This document shows positions 15,205-22,899 of a stretch of 25,957 bases of DNA, piece after piece. Within the stretch, counting starts at the first letter, position 1. Each line of letters begins with the position of its first letter. The notes beneath the pieces are model-generated. The model had not been told where the DNA came from. It saw nothing but the letters and a program-made list of their open reading frames with translations, and did no database searches. The stretch is from NCBI GenBank assembly GCA_044341025.1, contig JBIISM010000021.1, positions 1 to 25,957 of the forward strand. The letters are read 5' to 3'. The position numbers were made by a program, and so were the translations under genes. This DNA is from JABMMZ01 sp044341025. GTDB taxonomy: Bacteria > Bacteroidota > Bacteroidia > NS11-12g > UBA955.

Positions 15205-16734
15205 ATGTCGAAAGTCAGAGTAAGATTCGCTCCTAGTCCAACAGGACCCTTACACATTGGGGGTGTTAGAACCGCATTGTTCAATTATTTGTTTGCAAAA
15301 CAACAAGGAGGAGATATGATTTTGAGGGTAGAAGATACCGATCAAGGTCGTTTTGTTCCAGGAGCTGAGCAATACATTATCGACTCCTTGACCTGGGCTG
15401 GAATTAAATTTGATGAAGGTACCCACGTGGGCGGTCCTTTTGAACCATACCGCCAAAGCGATAGAAAAGCCATGTACCGTCAGTATGCCGACCAATTGCT
15501 TGAAGCGGGTAATGCATACTACGCATTCGATACCACTGAAGATTTGGACGAAATGCGCGAAAAGTTAAAGGCTGGTGGAATGGCTGCTCAATACGATGCG
15601 GTTAGCCGTATGAATATGAAAAACTCTTTGACTCTTGGTGAAGACGAAGTGAAAAGACGTTTGGAAGCTGGTGAACCTTATGTTATCCGCATTAAGTTGC
15701 CAAGAAAAGAAGAAGTAAGATTCCACGATTTAATTCGCGGTTGGGTGGTGGTGCAAACCTCTGCTATGGACGATAAAGTTTTGTTTAAGAGCGACGGCAT
15801 GCCTACTTACCATTTGGCCAATGTGGTTGACGATTACACTATGAAAATTACCCACGTAATCCGTGGTGAAGAGTGGTTGCCTTCTGCACCTTTGCATGTG
15901 ATGTTGTACAAGTTTTTCGGTTGGGAAGACGTAATGCCTAAATTCGCCCACCTACCATTAATCCTTAAGCCAGATGGCAATGGAAAGTTAAGTAAGCGCG
16001 ATGGCGACCGTTTGGGCTTCCCGGTGTTCCCATTGGAATGGACCGACCCAACAACTGGCGACATCAGCAGTGGTTACAAAGAAAAAGGCTACGAACCTGA
16101 GGCTGTGGTGAACATGTTGGCCCTATTGGGTTGGCATACTTCAGACAACCGTGAGTTGTTTAGCATGGACGAATTGATACAATTGTTCAGCATAGAAAAG
16201 ATAAGCAAGAACGGGGCAAAATTTGACCCAGAAAAAGCGAAGTGGTTTAACCACCAACACCTCATGTTGAAAGACCCAAGAGAAATTGCTGAAAGCATAT
16301 TGTTTGATGTGGCTGAGAAAGGTTACGAAACCACTTTGGATTATTTAACCCAAGTGGTGCAACTCATCCGTGAGAAAGTAAATTTCAAACACGAGATTAT
16401 AGAAAAGTCGGCATTCTTTTTTGAATTGCCTAAGGCATACGATGAACAGGTAGTGGCTAAAAAATGGAACCCACAAGTGTCTGCATTTTTAGATGGATTT
16501 GCTGATAGTTTGACGAATATGCAGAATGCAAGTGCTACAGAAATCGAAGCAGCAATGAAGCAAATGGCTACCGAGCAAGGCATAAACCCTGGATCATTGA
16601 TGCAACCACTAAGGGTTTGTTTGAGCGGAGAAGCGGGTGGACCGCCTTTGTACGAAATGCTTGTGCTTATTGGTGTTCAAGCTTCTGCTGACCGTATTAA
16701 AATTGCCATTCAAAAAATACCACAAACTGCATAG
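15205..16734 (+). CDS. gltX: Glutamyl-tRNA synthetase
   Basis: GltX charges tRNA-Glu (and in some bacteria tRNA-Gln) with glutamate in the cytosol. It is a class I synthetase of 509 residues, normal for the family. The HIGH-type signature is PSPTGPLHIGGVRTALFNYL (10-29), the KMSKS-type loop is KLSKRDGD (261-268), and the segments RVEDTD (41-46) and GPFEPYRQSDR (77-87) are typical. The anticodon-binding helical domain fills the C-terminal third. It has its own promoter-like box. The lipoprotein gene begins 1 nt after its stop and the cobalamin-domain gene follows, so the three may share a transcript. Confidence 0.97.
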   Translation: MSKVRVRFAPSPTGPLHIGGVRTALFNYLFAKQQGGDMILRVEDTDQGRFVPGAEQYIIDSLTWAGIKFDEGTHVGGPFEPYRQSDRKAMYRQYADQLLEAGNAYYAFDTTEDLDEMREKLKAGGMAAQYDAVSRMNMKNSLTLGEDEVKRRLEAGEPYVIRIKLPRKEEVRFHDLIRGWVVVQTSAMDDKVLFKSDGMPTYHLANVVDDYTMKITHVIRGEEWLPSAPLHVMLYKFFGWEDVMPKFAHLPLILKPDGNGKLSKRDGDRLGFPVFPLEWTDPTTGDISSGYKEKGYEPEAVVNMLALLGWHTSDNRELFSMDELIQLFSIEKISKNGAKFDPEKAKWFNHQHLMLKDPREIAESILFDVAEKGYETTLDYLTQVVQLIREKVNFKHEIIEKSAFFFELPKAYDEQVVAKKWNPQVSAFLDGFADSLTNMQNASATEIEAAMKQMATEQGINPGSLMQPLRVCLSGEAGGPPLYEMLVLIGVQASADRIKIAIQKIPQTA

Positions 16735-16735
16735 T

Positions 16736-17260
16736 ATGAAAAAAGGTTTTGCCTACATAAGTTTTTTGGTTTTACTCAGTGCCTGTCAAATGGCGAGCTT
16801 TACGGCCCGTCCAGGTGTAATCATTAAAACATTTCCAGAAACCATTTACGGCAAGTACCAATTCATAGAAAAACACAAAGGCTACAAAGACACCCATGTG
16901 GTCTCCATAGGGGCCAATGGTGTTATCAGCAATGATCCTTTGGTGTCGGGCATATTGGCTCAAAACGACAGCAACAATACCTTGAGTCATTTGGGCGACT
17001 TTTACTACATCAACGTGCACCATACCGACAGCCTAGGCAAGCATGCATGGTTTGTTTACCCTTTCGAGTTCGACCACAACAATTTGTATGTTTACAAATT
17101 GGTGTTGACCAAGAAAAGTGTTAAGCGTATGAAACGCGCAGGCTTAGAATTAACCGGAAAAGAGAGTGGTGAATACACCATGGATAACCAAGCATTTAAA
17201 GCGTATTGTGAGAAATTCATGAAACGCCGCGATGCTATAAAATTTAAACGCATTCAATAA
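16736..17260 (+). CDS. Lipoprotein of unknown function
   Basis: A 174-residue predicted lipoprotein. The signal MKKGFAYISFLVLLSAC ends in a lipobox with Cys17 as the lipidated residue. The mature part is beta-rich and hydrophilic, with a basic C-terminus (FMKRRDAIKFKRIQ). I do not recognise a domain. The open frame extends upstream to 16637 inside gltX, but the Lys-Lys signal peptide and the position 1 nt after the gltX stop (TAG then T, ATG) fix the start at 16736. Its stop shares one base with the ATG of the next gene (TAATG), so translation is coupled. The operon position says nothing clear about function. Confidence 0.75.
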   Translation: MKKGFAYISFLVLLSACQMASFTARPGVIIKTFPETIYGKYQFIEKHKGYKDTHVVSIGANGVISNDPLVSGILAQNDSNNTLSHLGDFYYINVHHTDSLGKHAWFVYPFEFDHNNLYVYKLVLTKKSVKRMKRAGLELTGKESGEYTMDNQAFKAYCEKFMKRRDAIKFKRIQ

Positions 17261-17676
17261 TGAGTACTATCAATAGACCAATTCGTGTATTAATCGCAAA
17301 AGTGGGACTCGACGGGCACGACCGCGGCGCAAAAGTTATTGCCACAGCCCTAAGAGACGCTGGTATGGAAGTTATTTACACAGGACTGAGACAAACCCCT
17401 GAAATGGTTGTAAACGCAGCCTTGCAAGAGGACGTAGATGTTATCGGTGTAAGCATATTATCGGGTGCACACAACACCGTTTTCCCAAAAATCATTCAGG
17501 TGATGAAGGAAAAAGAATTGAAAGATGTTTTGCTGATTGGTGGTGGTATTATACCAGACGACGATATGCTAAGCCTAAATGCACAAGGCGTAGCGCGTTT
17601 ATTTGCCCCAGGAACCTCTACCGTCGATATTGTTTCGTACATCAACGGGTGGGTTGCTGCGAATAGACAGTTTTAA
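17260..17676 (+). CDS. Stand-alone cobalamin-binding subunit of a methylmalonyl-CoA-type mutase
   Basis: A 138-residue B12-binding domain with the DGHDRG motif (18-23), in which His20 is the lower ligand to cobalt, followed by the further family segments GVSILSGAH (about 63-71), LIGGGIIPDDD (about 92-102) and LFAPGT (about 114-119). This is the C-terminal domain of methylmalonyl-CoA mutase, present alone. Split acyl-CoA mutases (for example isobutyryl-CoA mutase small subunit or archaeal methylmalonyl-CoA mutase) have such a subunit of about this length, so a separate large subunit should be encoded elsewhere. Likely role: carbon-skeleton rearrangement of a CoA ester. It overlaps the lipoprotein gene by 1 nt. 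Which mutase it serves is not known. Confidence 0.88.
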   Translation: MSTINRPIRVLIAKVGLDGHDRGAKVIATALRDAGMEVIYTGLRQTPEMVVNAALQEDVDVIGVSILSGAHNTVFPKIIQVMKEKELKDVLLIGGGIIPDDDMLSLNAQGVARLFAPGTSTVDIVSYINGWVAANRQF

Positions 17677-17710
17677 TTTTCTCTTAAATTCTCTCGAATT
17701 TTTGTGACGG

Positions 17711-17860
17711 ATTTGGGGCCCGTTTCCTGCTGTCCGCTATAGCTTATTTTACAAATTTGTTTTTTGCTACTTGTGCTATGGCTTGCTGCCGCGCCGCCCA
17801 GCCCTAAGTGCAAAAAAAACAATTTGTATGCATAAGGCTGTCGCTACCATCAGGGGCGGA
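17711..17860. repeat. GC-rich structured intergenic element (long imperfect hairpin)
   Basis: The 266-bp gap 17677-17942 contains a strongly folded block. The arm at 17751-17767 (acaaatttgttttttgc) pairs with 17810-17827, and outside it agcttat (17741-17747) pairs with ataaggct (17832-17839). The enclosed part is also self-complementary: acttgtgct...ggct (17769-17783) faces agccctaagt (17800-17809) around a GC-rich loop. Flanks are GC-rich (gggcccgtttcctgctgtcc; gctaccatcaggggcgg). It resembles palindromic intergenic elements I associate with other Bacteroidetes genomes, but that is memory, not a search. It could be a small RNA, a MITE-like repeat or a terminator for the upstream operon. A 63-codon frame at 17771 is a by-product of it. 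Confidence 0.6.
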
Positions 17861-17942
17861 AAGGGACAGGAGAGTGGGAGTGGGAGTGAATGCGGTATTC
17901 ATTCAAATTTTGAAACATCTGTCTTTTTATTTAATGAGGGAC

Positions 17943-19022
17943 TTATAAAGATTGTTTGCTAATTACGTAAGTCTCGTTTTTTTCCTCTATTGAGTATAGT
18001 GCTTCATTTGAGAAGATATAGTAGTAGTTGGAAAGATTATTAGAGAGCGTTTTTGTATTGTGTTTTTTTGTGTAAACATTGTAAGTTACCTGTTCAATTC
18101 TACCTTCAATTTTATTTGCAACAACCATATATATTGAACTGTCAATCTTTTTTGTACTTAAAATGACATAATTGAATTTATTTATAGTGTATTTGTAACT
18201 TAAGCCATTCGTAAAATTTCCAAACATTTTAAAATCCTTTTCGGCTTCACAACTGTCCATGAATTTCTTGGTATTAAAAGGGTCGAATATTTCTCCATTA
18301 GTGGATTTGATTATAGGGAAAGGGTACTGAAAATAATAAGAGAAATTTGCATCGTTTACTGTGTTTATTAATGGGTCTAAAATTATTCTATCGGATGAGT
18401 TTATGCTTTTTTTCTCTCCGATAAATAAGTTGCTTGAAATTGTTTTGATAGGGTAAGCGACTTGCTTTAAACTATCCATATAAAATGAAAACAAATTGAA
18501 GTTTGGGTCCTTGAGTATTGTCAATAAAAAGGTTTTTCTCGATGTAAAATCAAATGAATTAAAAGGAGGTATTGTAAAATACTTTGTTTCATTCTCGGTT
18601 TTAAAATAATAAAAATTTACAGGTTTTAATTCTGGTGAATACTCCAACAACGCATACTTGATGCCTTTTATCGTTCCATGCTCAATCCTGAATTTTATGC
18701 AAACGAAAATTTGATTTTGATGCACTGTTATATTTATTGCACTAAAAGCTTTTACTGACTTGTTAATAGTCGACTTAAGCGAATCATCATTTATATTGTT
18801 TAAACTGCAAATTTTAGTACTAAGCAGGTCTAGTAACACTATAGAATTACTTAGTTCAATAGTTTTTGTTTTTTTACTGTCATTAATATTGACAAGTTCT
18901 ACTTGTTTTGGTTTTAATATATAAATTATATTCGATTTGATAGCAAGCCCATTTATTGCATTTAATTCGGAAAATTGCTTACAAAAAAGAAGGAATATAA
19001 TTCCTGTCAAATAATTTTTCAT
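17943..19022 (-). CDS. Secreted protein of unknown function, AT-rich gene
   Basis: A 359-residue protein with a signal peptide of the form MKNYLTGIIFLLFCKQFSEL, ending near NA. The mature chain is rich in Ile, Asn, Lys and Ser, with alternating hydrophobic strands that would suit a beta-propeller or other all-beta fold, but no repeat or catalytic motif could be fixed. An earlier in-frame ATG at 19043 is possible (a TATATTGCACC box lies just before it); ATG 19022 was preferred because the signal peptide then begins MKN. The gene is visibly AT-richer than gltX or the paa genes, and it is flanked by structured intergenic blocks on both sides, which hints at insertion as a unit. I do not recognise the family. 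Confidence 0.65.
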   Translation of the reverse strand: MKNYLTGIIFLLFCKQFSELNAINGLAIKSNIIYILKPKQVELVNINDSKKTKTIELSNSIVLLDLLSTKICSLNNINDDSLKSTINKSVKAFSAINITVHQNQIFVCIKFRIEHGTIKGIKYALLEYSPELKPVNFYYFKTENETKYFTIPPFNSFDFTSRKTFLLTILKDPNFNLFSFYMDSLKQVAYPIKTISSNLFIGEKKSINSSDRIILDPLINTVNDANFSYYFQYPFPIIKSTNGEIFDPFNTKKFMDSCEAEKDFKMFGNFTNGLSYKYTINKFNYVILSTKKIDSSIYMVVANKIEGRIEQVTYNVYTKKHNTKTLSNNLSNYYYIFSNEALYSIEEKNETYVISKQSL

Positions 19023-19094
19023 TCGAAAGTTAAATATATTCATTGGTGCAATATAGAGAAAAACTGCTTTAGATTTTTTTTATCCAAAACGGGA

Positions 19095-19137
19095 TGATTT
19101 ACTTCGCATTTAGAACTGCTTTGTTCTTGAAGTAATC
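19095..19137. repeat. Inverted repeat / hairpin
   Basis: gatttacttc (19095-19104) pairs with gaagtaatc (19129-19137) with one bulged T, and agaac (19112-19116) pairs with gttct (19123-19127) inside it. The hairpin lies about 70 bp upstream of the start of the secreted unknown. Function is not known. Confidence 0.5.
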
Positions 19138-19199
19138 TCTAATTGAATCAATTTTTGGAGCCCTTAAATTCATTTTCAAAAAAACTAAACCCTACTTTG

Positions 19200-19256
19200 T
19201 CCACCGTCCGCGTGCCGCCGTAGCTTTAGCGGAGGAGCAAGTGAAACGAGGGTGGA
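19200..19256. repeat. GC-rich inverted repeat
   Basis: TCCACC (19200-19205) pairs with GGTGGA (19251-19256), and CCGC...GCGG pair inside. The inner sequence, cgtagctttagcggaggagc, is much more GC-rich than its surroundings. It resembles an intergenic repeat I have met in unrelated bacterial genomes, which I cannot confirm here. With the hairpin at 19095 and the heptamers at 19262 it fills the gap 19023-19288. Confidence 0.5.
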
Positions 19257-19261
19257 TACGC

Positions 19262-19282
19262 TAGCCCCTAGCCCCTAACCCC
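19262..19282. repeat. Three tandem heptamers (TAGCCCC, TAGCCCC, TAACCCC)
   Basis: Three heptamers in a row just before the end of the arginase-like gene. Read on the minus strand they are GGGGTTA and GGGGCTA, the same heptamers that occur in the two direct repeats near 25.8-25.9 kb. Confidence 0.6.
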
Positions 19283-19288
19283 TTGGCT

Positions 19289-20365
19289 CTACAACCCACT
19301 CGCTCTGTACCATTTTTCAGGTACTTCGCCTTGTTCTGCAACCTGGTGGTCGTTCTCCGAGCAACCGATAAATTTAGGTGCAGTTTTTTTCTTCTTGTCT
19401 AATTGTGGTACTTGCATCCACCATCTGCCACTTAATTCGCTGTATAAAAACAACATGTCTTCACCGCTGTGGGCATGGCATTTGTAAACCGTAAAATTGC
19501 GGTTGTTAAGCATTGGCATGTCGTTGAATCGTCCAGCTATGCCATCCAATGTGTACCATATCATTTGTGCAATTTGTTGGGCATCGGTGGCATGTGTTCC
19601 ATTTAATTCAAAATGATTGAACAGATACAATCCTATGGTGTTAGAAATGCCGGCATAACGGCAAATGGCACAGGCTTCTTGGTTGCTCAATCCGCTTGGT
19701 AAATGTGCACTAGCAGAATTGAAATTGCTGTATTTAATGGCGCGTAAATCGAATTCAAATAAATCGGCTTGTCTCAACAATGGCTCCACTTGTCCGATGT
19801 TGGAACGCAAGTCGCCCAAACGGATTTGTTCTGAAAAGATATCGCTCGATAATTGTATGGTTGTTTGCGAATTAAGAAAGTTCTGTATGCCAATGAAAGA
19901 GGTGTGAAACAATTTCTTTTTTTGTTCCAATTTCCAAGCCAATTCATCTGGATTGTAGGCAATGTATGGAGACACCAAAGCAATGTCTGTTTTTTGGTAA
20001 TTGATGCTTTTGTACAAAGCCTCGCTGTAATTGAAGTTTTCCCCAATAAAAATTGGAATGATGTTTTCTTCACGCAGGGCAAAAATGCATTCTCGCATGC
20101 CGTCGAGTAAATTTTTATCGCTGCCATCGTGGTTTAGATTGCCAAAATCGGCCACTTCTATCCCTGAAAAATGGTATTGTAAAGCATACAATTCTTTGCG
20201 GCAATGGTCCGCATTTTTGCCCAAGCCGATAATGGCAACATCAATGTTTTTGGTGCTTGGGAATTTATTTGAATGTATTTTTAATTCAGAACCCAGCACG
20301 CCACTTGCTTTGGCGTATTGCTTGGTAATTGATTTTTCAACGGGGGTAAAAAATGCCTCTAACAT
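19289..20365 (-). CDS. Arginase/ureohydrolase-fold protein lacking the metal ligands
   Basis: The 358-residue protein follows the layout of the arginase/formimidoylglutamase family: DVAIIGLG (42-49), then FIGENFN (106-112) where active enzymes have GGxHS, ALVSPYIAYN (129-138) where they have the DAHxD motif, and FEFDLRAIK (203-211) where they have SxDxDxxDP, followed by the expected ASAHLPSGLSNQEA (about 218-231). The Mn-binding His and most Asp residues are missing, so it is unlikely to hydrolyse guanidino compounds. It could be a structural or regulatory relative. ATG 20365 is the start, 53 bp from the divergent SDR gene. Family call is by pattern and medium-strong. Confidence 0.72.
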   Translation of the reverse strand: MLEAFFTPVEKSITKQYAKASGVLGSELKIHSNKFPSTKNIDVAIIGLGKNADHCRKELYALQYHFSGIEVADFGNLNHDGSDKNLLDGMRECIFALREENIIPIFIGENFNYSEALYKSINYQKTDIALVSPYIAYNPDELAWKLEQKKKLFHTSFIGIQNFLNSQTTIQLSSDIFSEQIRLGDLRSNIGQVEPLLRQADLFEFDLRAIKYSNFNSASAHLPSGLSNQEACAICRYAGISNTIGLYLFNHFELNGTHATDAQQIAQMIWYTLDGIAGRFNDMPMLNNRNFTVYKCHAHSGEDMLFLYSELSGRWWMQVPQLDKKKKTAPKFIGCSENDHQVAEQGEVPEKWYRASGL

Positions 20366-20418
20366 GATGCTTCAATATTGAGATAAAAAACCGAATATTG
20401 CCACATCAATCTTTCAAC

Positions 20419-21417
20419 ATGCTGATCGTAACTGGTGCCAATGGTTTTTTAGGTTCTTATTTGGTTTGTACCCTTCTTAAACAGGGGCATAAAGTGATGG
20501 CTTTAAAGCGCAGCAGCTCTAGCTTAGATGAGTTTAATTACATCTCTAATTTGGTCCTTTCGGAGACCAAAACATCTTTGTTAAGCAACCTGGTTTGGGA
20601 GGATGCAGATTTGTTGGATGTCTTGCGTTTAGATCAATTGTTTGAAGGTGCCGAAATGGTTTTTCACGCGGCAGCCAAAGTGAGTTTTAATGGCAATAGA
20701 GTTGAACTGTTTAGAGTTAACGGCGAAGGCACGGCCAATGTGGTGAATGCTTGTTTAAAAGCCGGGGTTAAAAAACTAATTTACGCCAGCAGCACAGCCG
20801 CTTTAGGTCGTGTTGATGGTATTGGCCTGATTGACGAAGAAACCCAGTGGGTGGATGACCTTAACAATACCATGTATGCCGAAAGCAAGCACTTGGCTGA
20901 ATTGGAAGTGTGGCGTGGGGTAGAAGAGGGTTTAGATGCTGTGGTTGTCAATCCTGGAATAATACTCGGCGTAGGTGCATGGAAAAAAGGCTCTTGCCGT
21001 TTGTTTGACAACATAAGCCGTGGACTAAAATTTTACACCAATGGCGTAAATGGTTTTATTGGGGTCGAAAACCTAGCGGATATTATGGTCTCACTTGCGT
21101 TTTCTGATGTTAAAAACGAACGCTTTGTGTTGGTGGCTGAAAACTTGACATACAAAGAATTATTCGATACCATGGCTGAAGGCTTGGGCGTTAAAGCCCC
21201 AAGTGTTGAAATGAAAGCAAGATATTTGCCTTGGGCTAGCATCTTATTCAAAATCAATGGGCTCTTGTTTAAGAACACCAATCTAAGTCCTGAGACCCTT
21301 AGGACTTCTGTTAAAATTCACCGCTACAACAGCCAAAAAATTATCTCTAAGGGTTATGAGTTGCATCCCATCAAAGACATTGTATTAAAAGCCTGTGAGG
21401 CTTACAAACAAAAATAA
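20419..21417 (+). CDS. NAD(P)-dependent epimerase/reductase (extended SDR)
   Basis: A 332-residue extended short-chain dehydrogenase. The Rossmann motif TGANGFLG is at 5-12, the VFHAAAKVSF strand at 81-90, and the catalytic Tyr153-xxx-Lys157 pair in YAESK, with upstream serines in IYASST (121-126). The sequence type is that of dihydroflavonol-4-reductase-like or 3-beta-HSD-like members. The substrate is unknown. A TTG at 20398 is in frame, but ATG 20419 places the Rossmann motif at the usual distance. It is divergent from the arginase-like gene. The next gene has its own -7 box just after this stop. Confidence 0.9.
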   Translation: MLIVTGANGFLGSYLVCTLLKQGHKVMALKRSSSSLDEFNYISNLVLSETKTSLLSNLVWEDADLLDVLRLDQLFEGAEMVFHAAAKVSFNGNRVELFRVNGEGTANVVNACLKAGVKKLIYASSTAALGRVDGIGLIDEETQWVDDLNNTMYAESKHLAELEVWRGVEEGLDAVVVNPGIILGVGAWKKGSCRLFDNISRGLKFYTNGVNGFIGVENLADIMVSLAFSDVKNERFVLVAENLTYKELFDTMAEGLGVKAPSVEMKARYLPWASILFKINGLLFKNTNLSPETLRTSVKIHRYNSQKIISKGYELHPIKDIVLKACEAYKQK

Positions 21418-21423
21418 ACGATT

Positions 21424-21431
21424 TACCTTTG
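21424..21431 (+). promoter_or_regulatory. -7 box TACCTTTG for the secreted unknown at 21454
   Basis: TACCTTTG followed by C is an exact TAnnTTTG match, 7 bp after the SDR stop and 22 nt before ATG 21454. It suggests the downstream gene is transcribed separately from the SDR gene. Confidence 0.5.
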
Positions 21432-21453
21432 CTTCATTATTGGTATTAAGGGC

Positions 21454-22899
21454 ATGCGGATTTTACTTTTCATCGTTTTTGCATTTTGTCATCACTTCTT
21501 ACTGGGTCAAAATGGTTTTATCTTATGGAAAAATGGCGGTTACCATTCTTTAGGGGCTTTTCACCAACGCTATTTAATTGAAGCTAGTTCTAAAAAACAT
21601 TACAATTCTGCAGGCGGATACATTCCTTTAATTATAAAAGACACCTTTGTGTTTGAGAATACCGGAACGGAAGATTTAATCATCAATAAAATTCATGTGC
21701 GCAAACCAGACCGTTTTACCTTTACAAAACGCACCAAGCCCAATCATTTGGGGTATATTTATTTTTCAGATACCATTAACCCGTATCAATCTGAGAACAT
21801 TGAATTGGTTCAAGTAAACATCAATGTAATGACCAATTACAGCCCCTGGAATGACATCAAATTGGAATATATAGTATTGCGCTATGCCTATGTCCAGAAT
21901 GGAAACAATATCCATGTGGAGCATCCTGAAGGGAAGCAATACTTAAAATTGCAAAATGGACGCTTGCCCAAATGCATGGGGATAGTAGGTGCCAACAATC
22001 AGAAATTGTACACTTGGAAGTATTGGGATGATAAAGGGATGCCGCTTCCTGATACCACTTGGAGTAAATTGATTACCATCGCATATTTTAATGACGATTA
22101 TAAGAACCCAATTAACGCAGATATTTCGGCCTTTGCACATGGACAGTATTACAAACCAATAATAAAGAATGCGCTTCAAGTGTGTTCTTTGCATGTAAAA
22201 GAAGGCACCGACACCGTCATCTTGAAATGCAATAAAGGAAAAGCATTAATTGCCTATCCTTACCAACAAATTGGGTCACAAATGCATTTTTATAACCTTG
22301 AGTTTTTACAACCTTTGGATGCATTTTATTGGGATTTTGGTCAGCAGAAAAAAATGGTCTATAGCAATGTGTATGTTTTTGCCTTTAAAAAAGATTGGAG
22401 ACCCGATGAGCAATTGATCAATGATTTGGAAACGCGCTACCCTAATTTTGAATTTGCAAAACAAAGACATTATCAAAACAATTACTGGGCGGTTAGATTT
22501 CCGAAAGGCAATGCTTACAATGATTCGTTCTACTTGAAACTCTTGAAAAAAGAAAATGGCATCGATAAAATTTCTCAGTGTTTAATGCCAAGAAATGATA
22601 AAACTGAATTGGGAAATTATGGTTTTCTTGGCTTTGGGATGTACACCACTTTTTATCCGGGATGCAATGCCGATAGTGTCAACAGGGTTTTACAGAAATA
22701 CGGCTTTACAAAAGGCAGTGCTGATATGGCTGGCCTGACTGAAATTATTTATAATGGCCGCTTTATTGGTCCTGAGTTTTTAAAACTCTACAACCAAATG
22801 CTGAGAGAAAAGGTATTTATGAATTTAAGGTTACAGCTATTCACCGAATGGATTTATTCTCGAGGAATTGAACTACCAGAAGAAAATATAAAGCGTTAA
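21454..22899 (+). CDS. Secreted protein of unknown function with a DUF1573-like segment
   Basis: A 481-residue exported protein. The signal peptide is MRILLFIVFAFCHHFLLG. Residues about 60-115 read as an immunoglobulin-like strand set (DTFVFENTGTEDLIINKIHV) of the kind seen in DUF1573/ASPM-type domains, which are common in Bacteroidetes surface proteins. The rest, rich in Tyr and Asn, has no motif I recognise. There is no C-terminal sorting domain. It has its own -7 box. Its TAA overlaps the TAA of the convergent alpha/beta hydrolase gene within a TTAA, so the two genes end on shared bases. Confidence 0.68.
   Translation: MRILLFIVFAFCHHFLLGQNGFILWKNGGYHSLGAFHQRYLIEASSKKHYNSAGGYIPLIIKDTFVFENTGTEDLIINKIHVRKPDRFTFTKRTKPNHLGYIYFSDTINPYQSENIELVQVNINVMTNYSPWNDIKLEYIVLRYAYVQNGNNIHVEHPEGKQYLKLQNGRLPKCMGIVGANNQKLYTWKYWDDKGMPLPDTTWSKLITIAYFNDDYKNPINADISAFAHGQYYKPIIKNALQVCSLHVKEGTDTVILKCNKGKALIAYPYQQIGSQMHFYNLEFLQPLDAFYWDFGQQKKMVYSNVYVFAFKKDWRPDEQLINDLETRYPNFEFAKQRHYQNNYWAVRFPKGNAYNDSFYLKLLKKENGIDKISQCLMPRNDKTELGNYGFLGFGMYTTFYPGCNADSVNRVLQKYGFTKGSADMAGLTEIIYNGRFIGPEFLKLYNQMLREKVFMNLRLQLFTEWIYSRGIELPEENIKR

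Noticed and set aside
17771..17962. 63-codon open frame in the gap after the mutase subunit
   Set aside because: It lies largely within the folded GC-rich element and has no homology pattern; it is best explained as a by-product of that element.
19774..20381. Overlapping long frames on both strands within the arginase-like gene
   Set aside because: They are shadow frames: no start context or family likeness, while the 358-residue frame keeps a family framework throughout.
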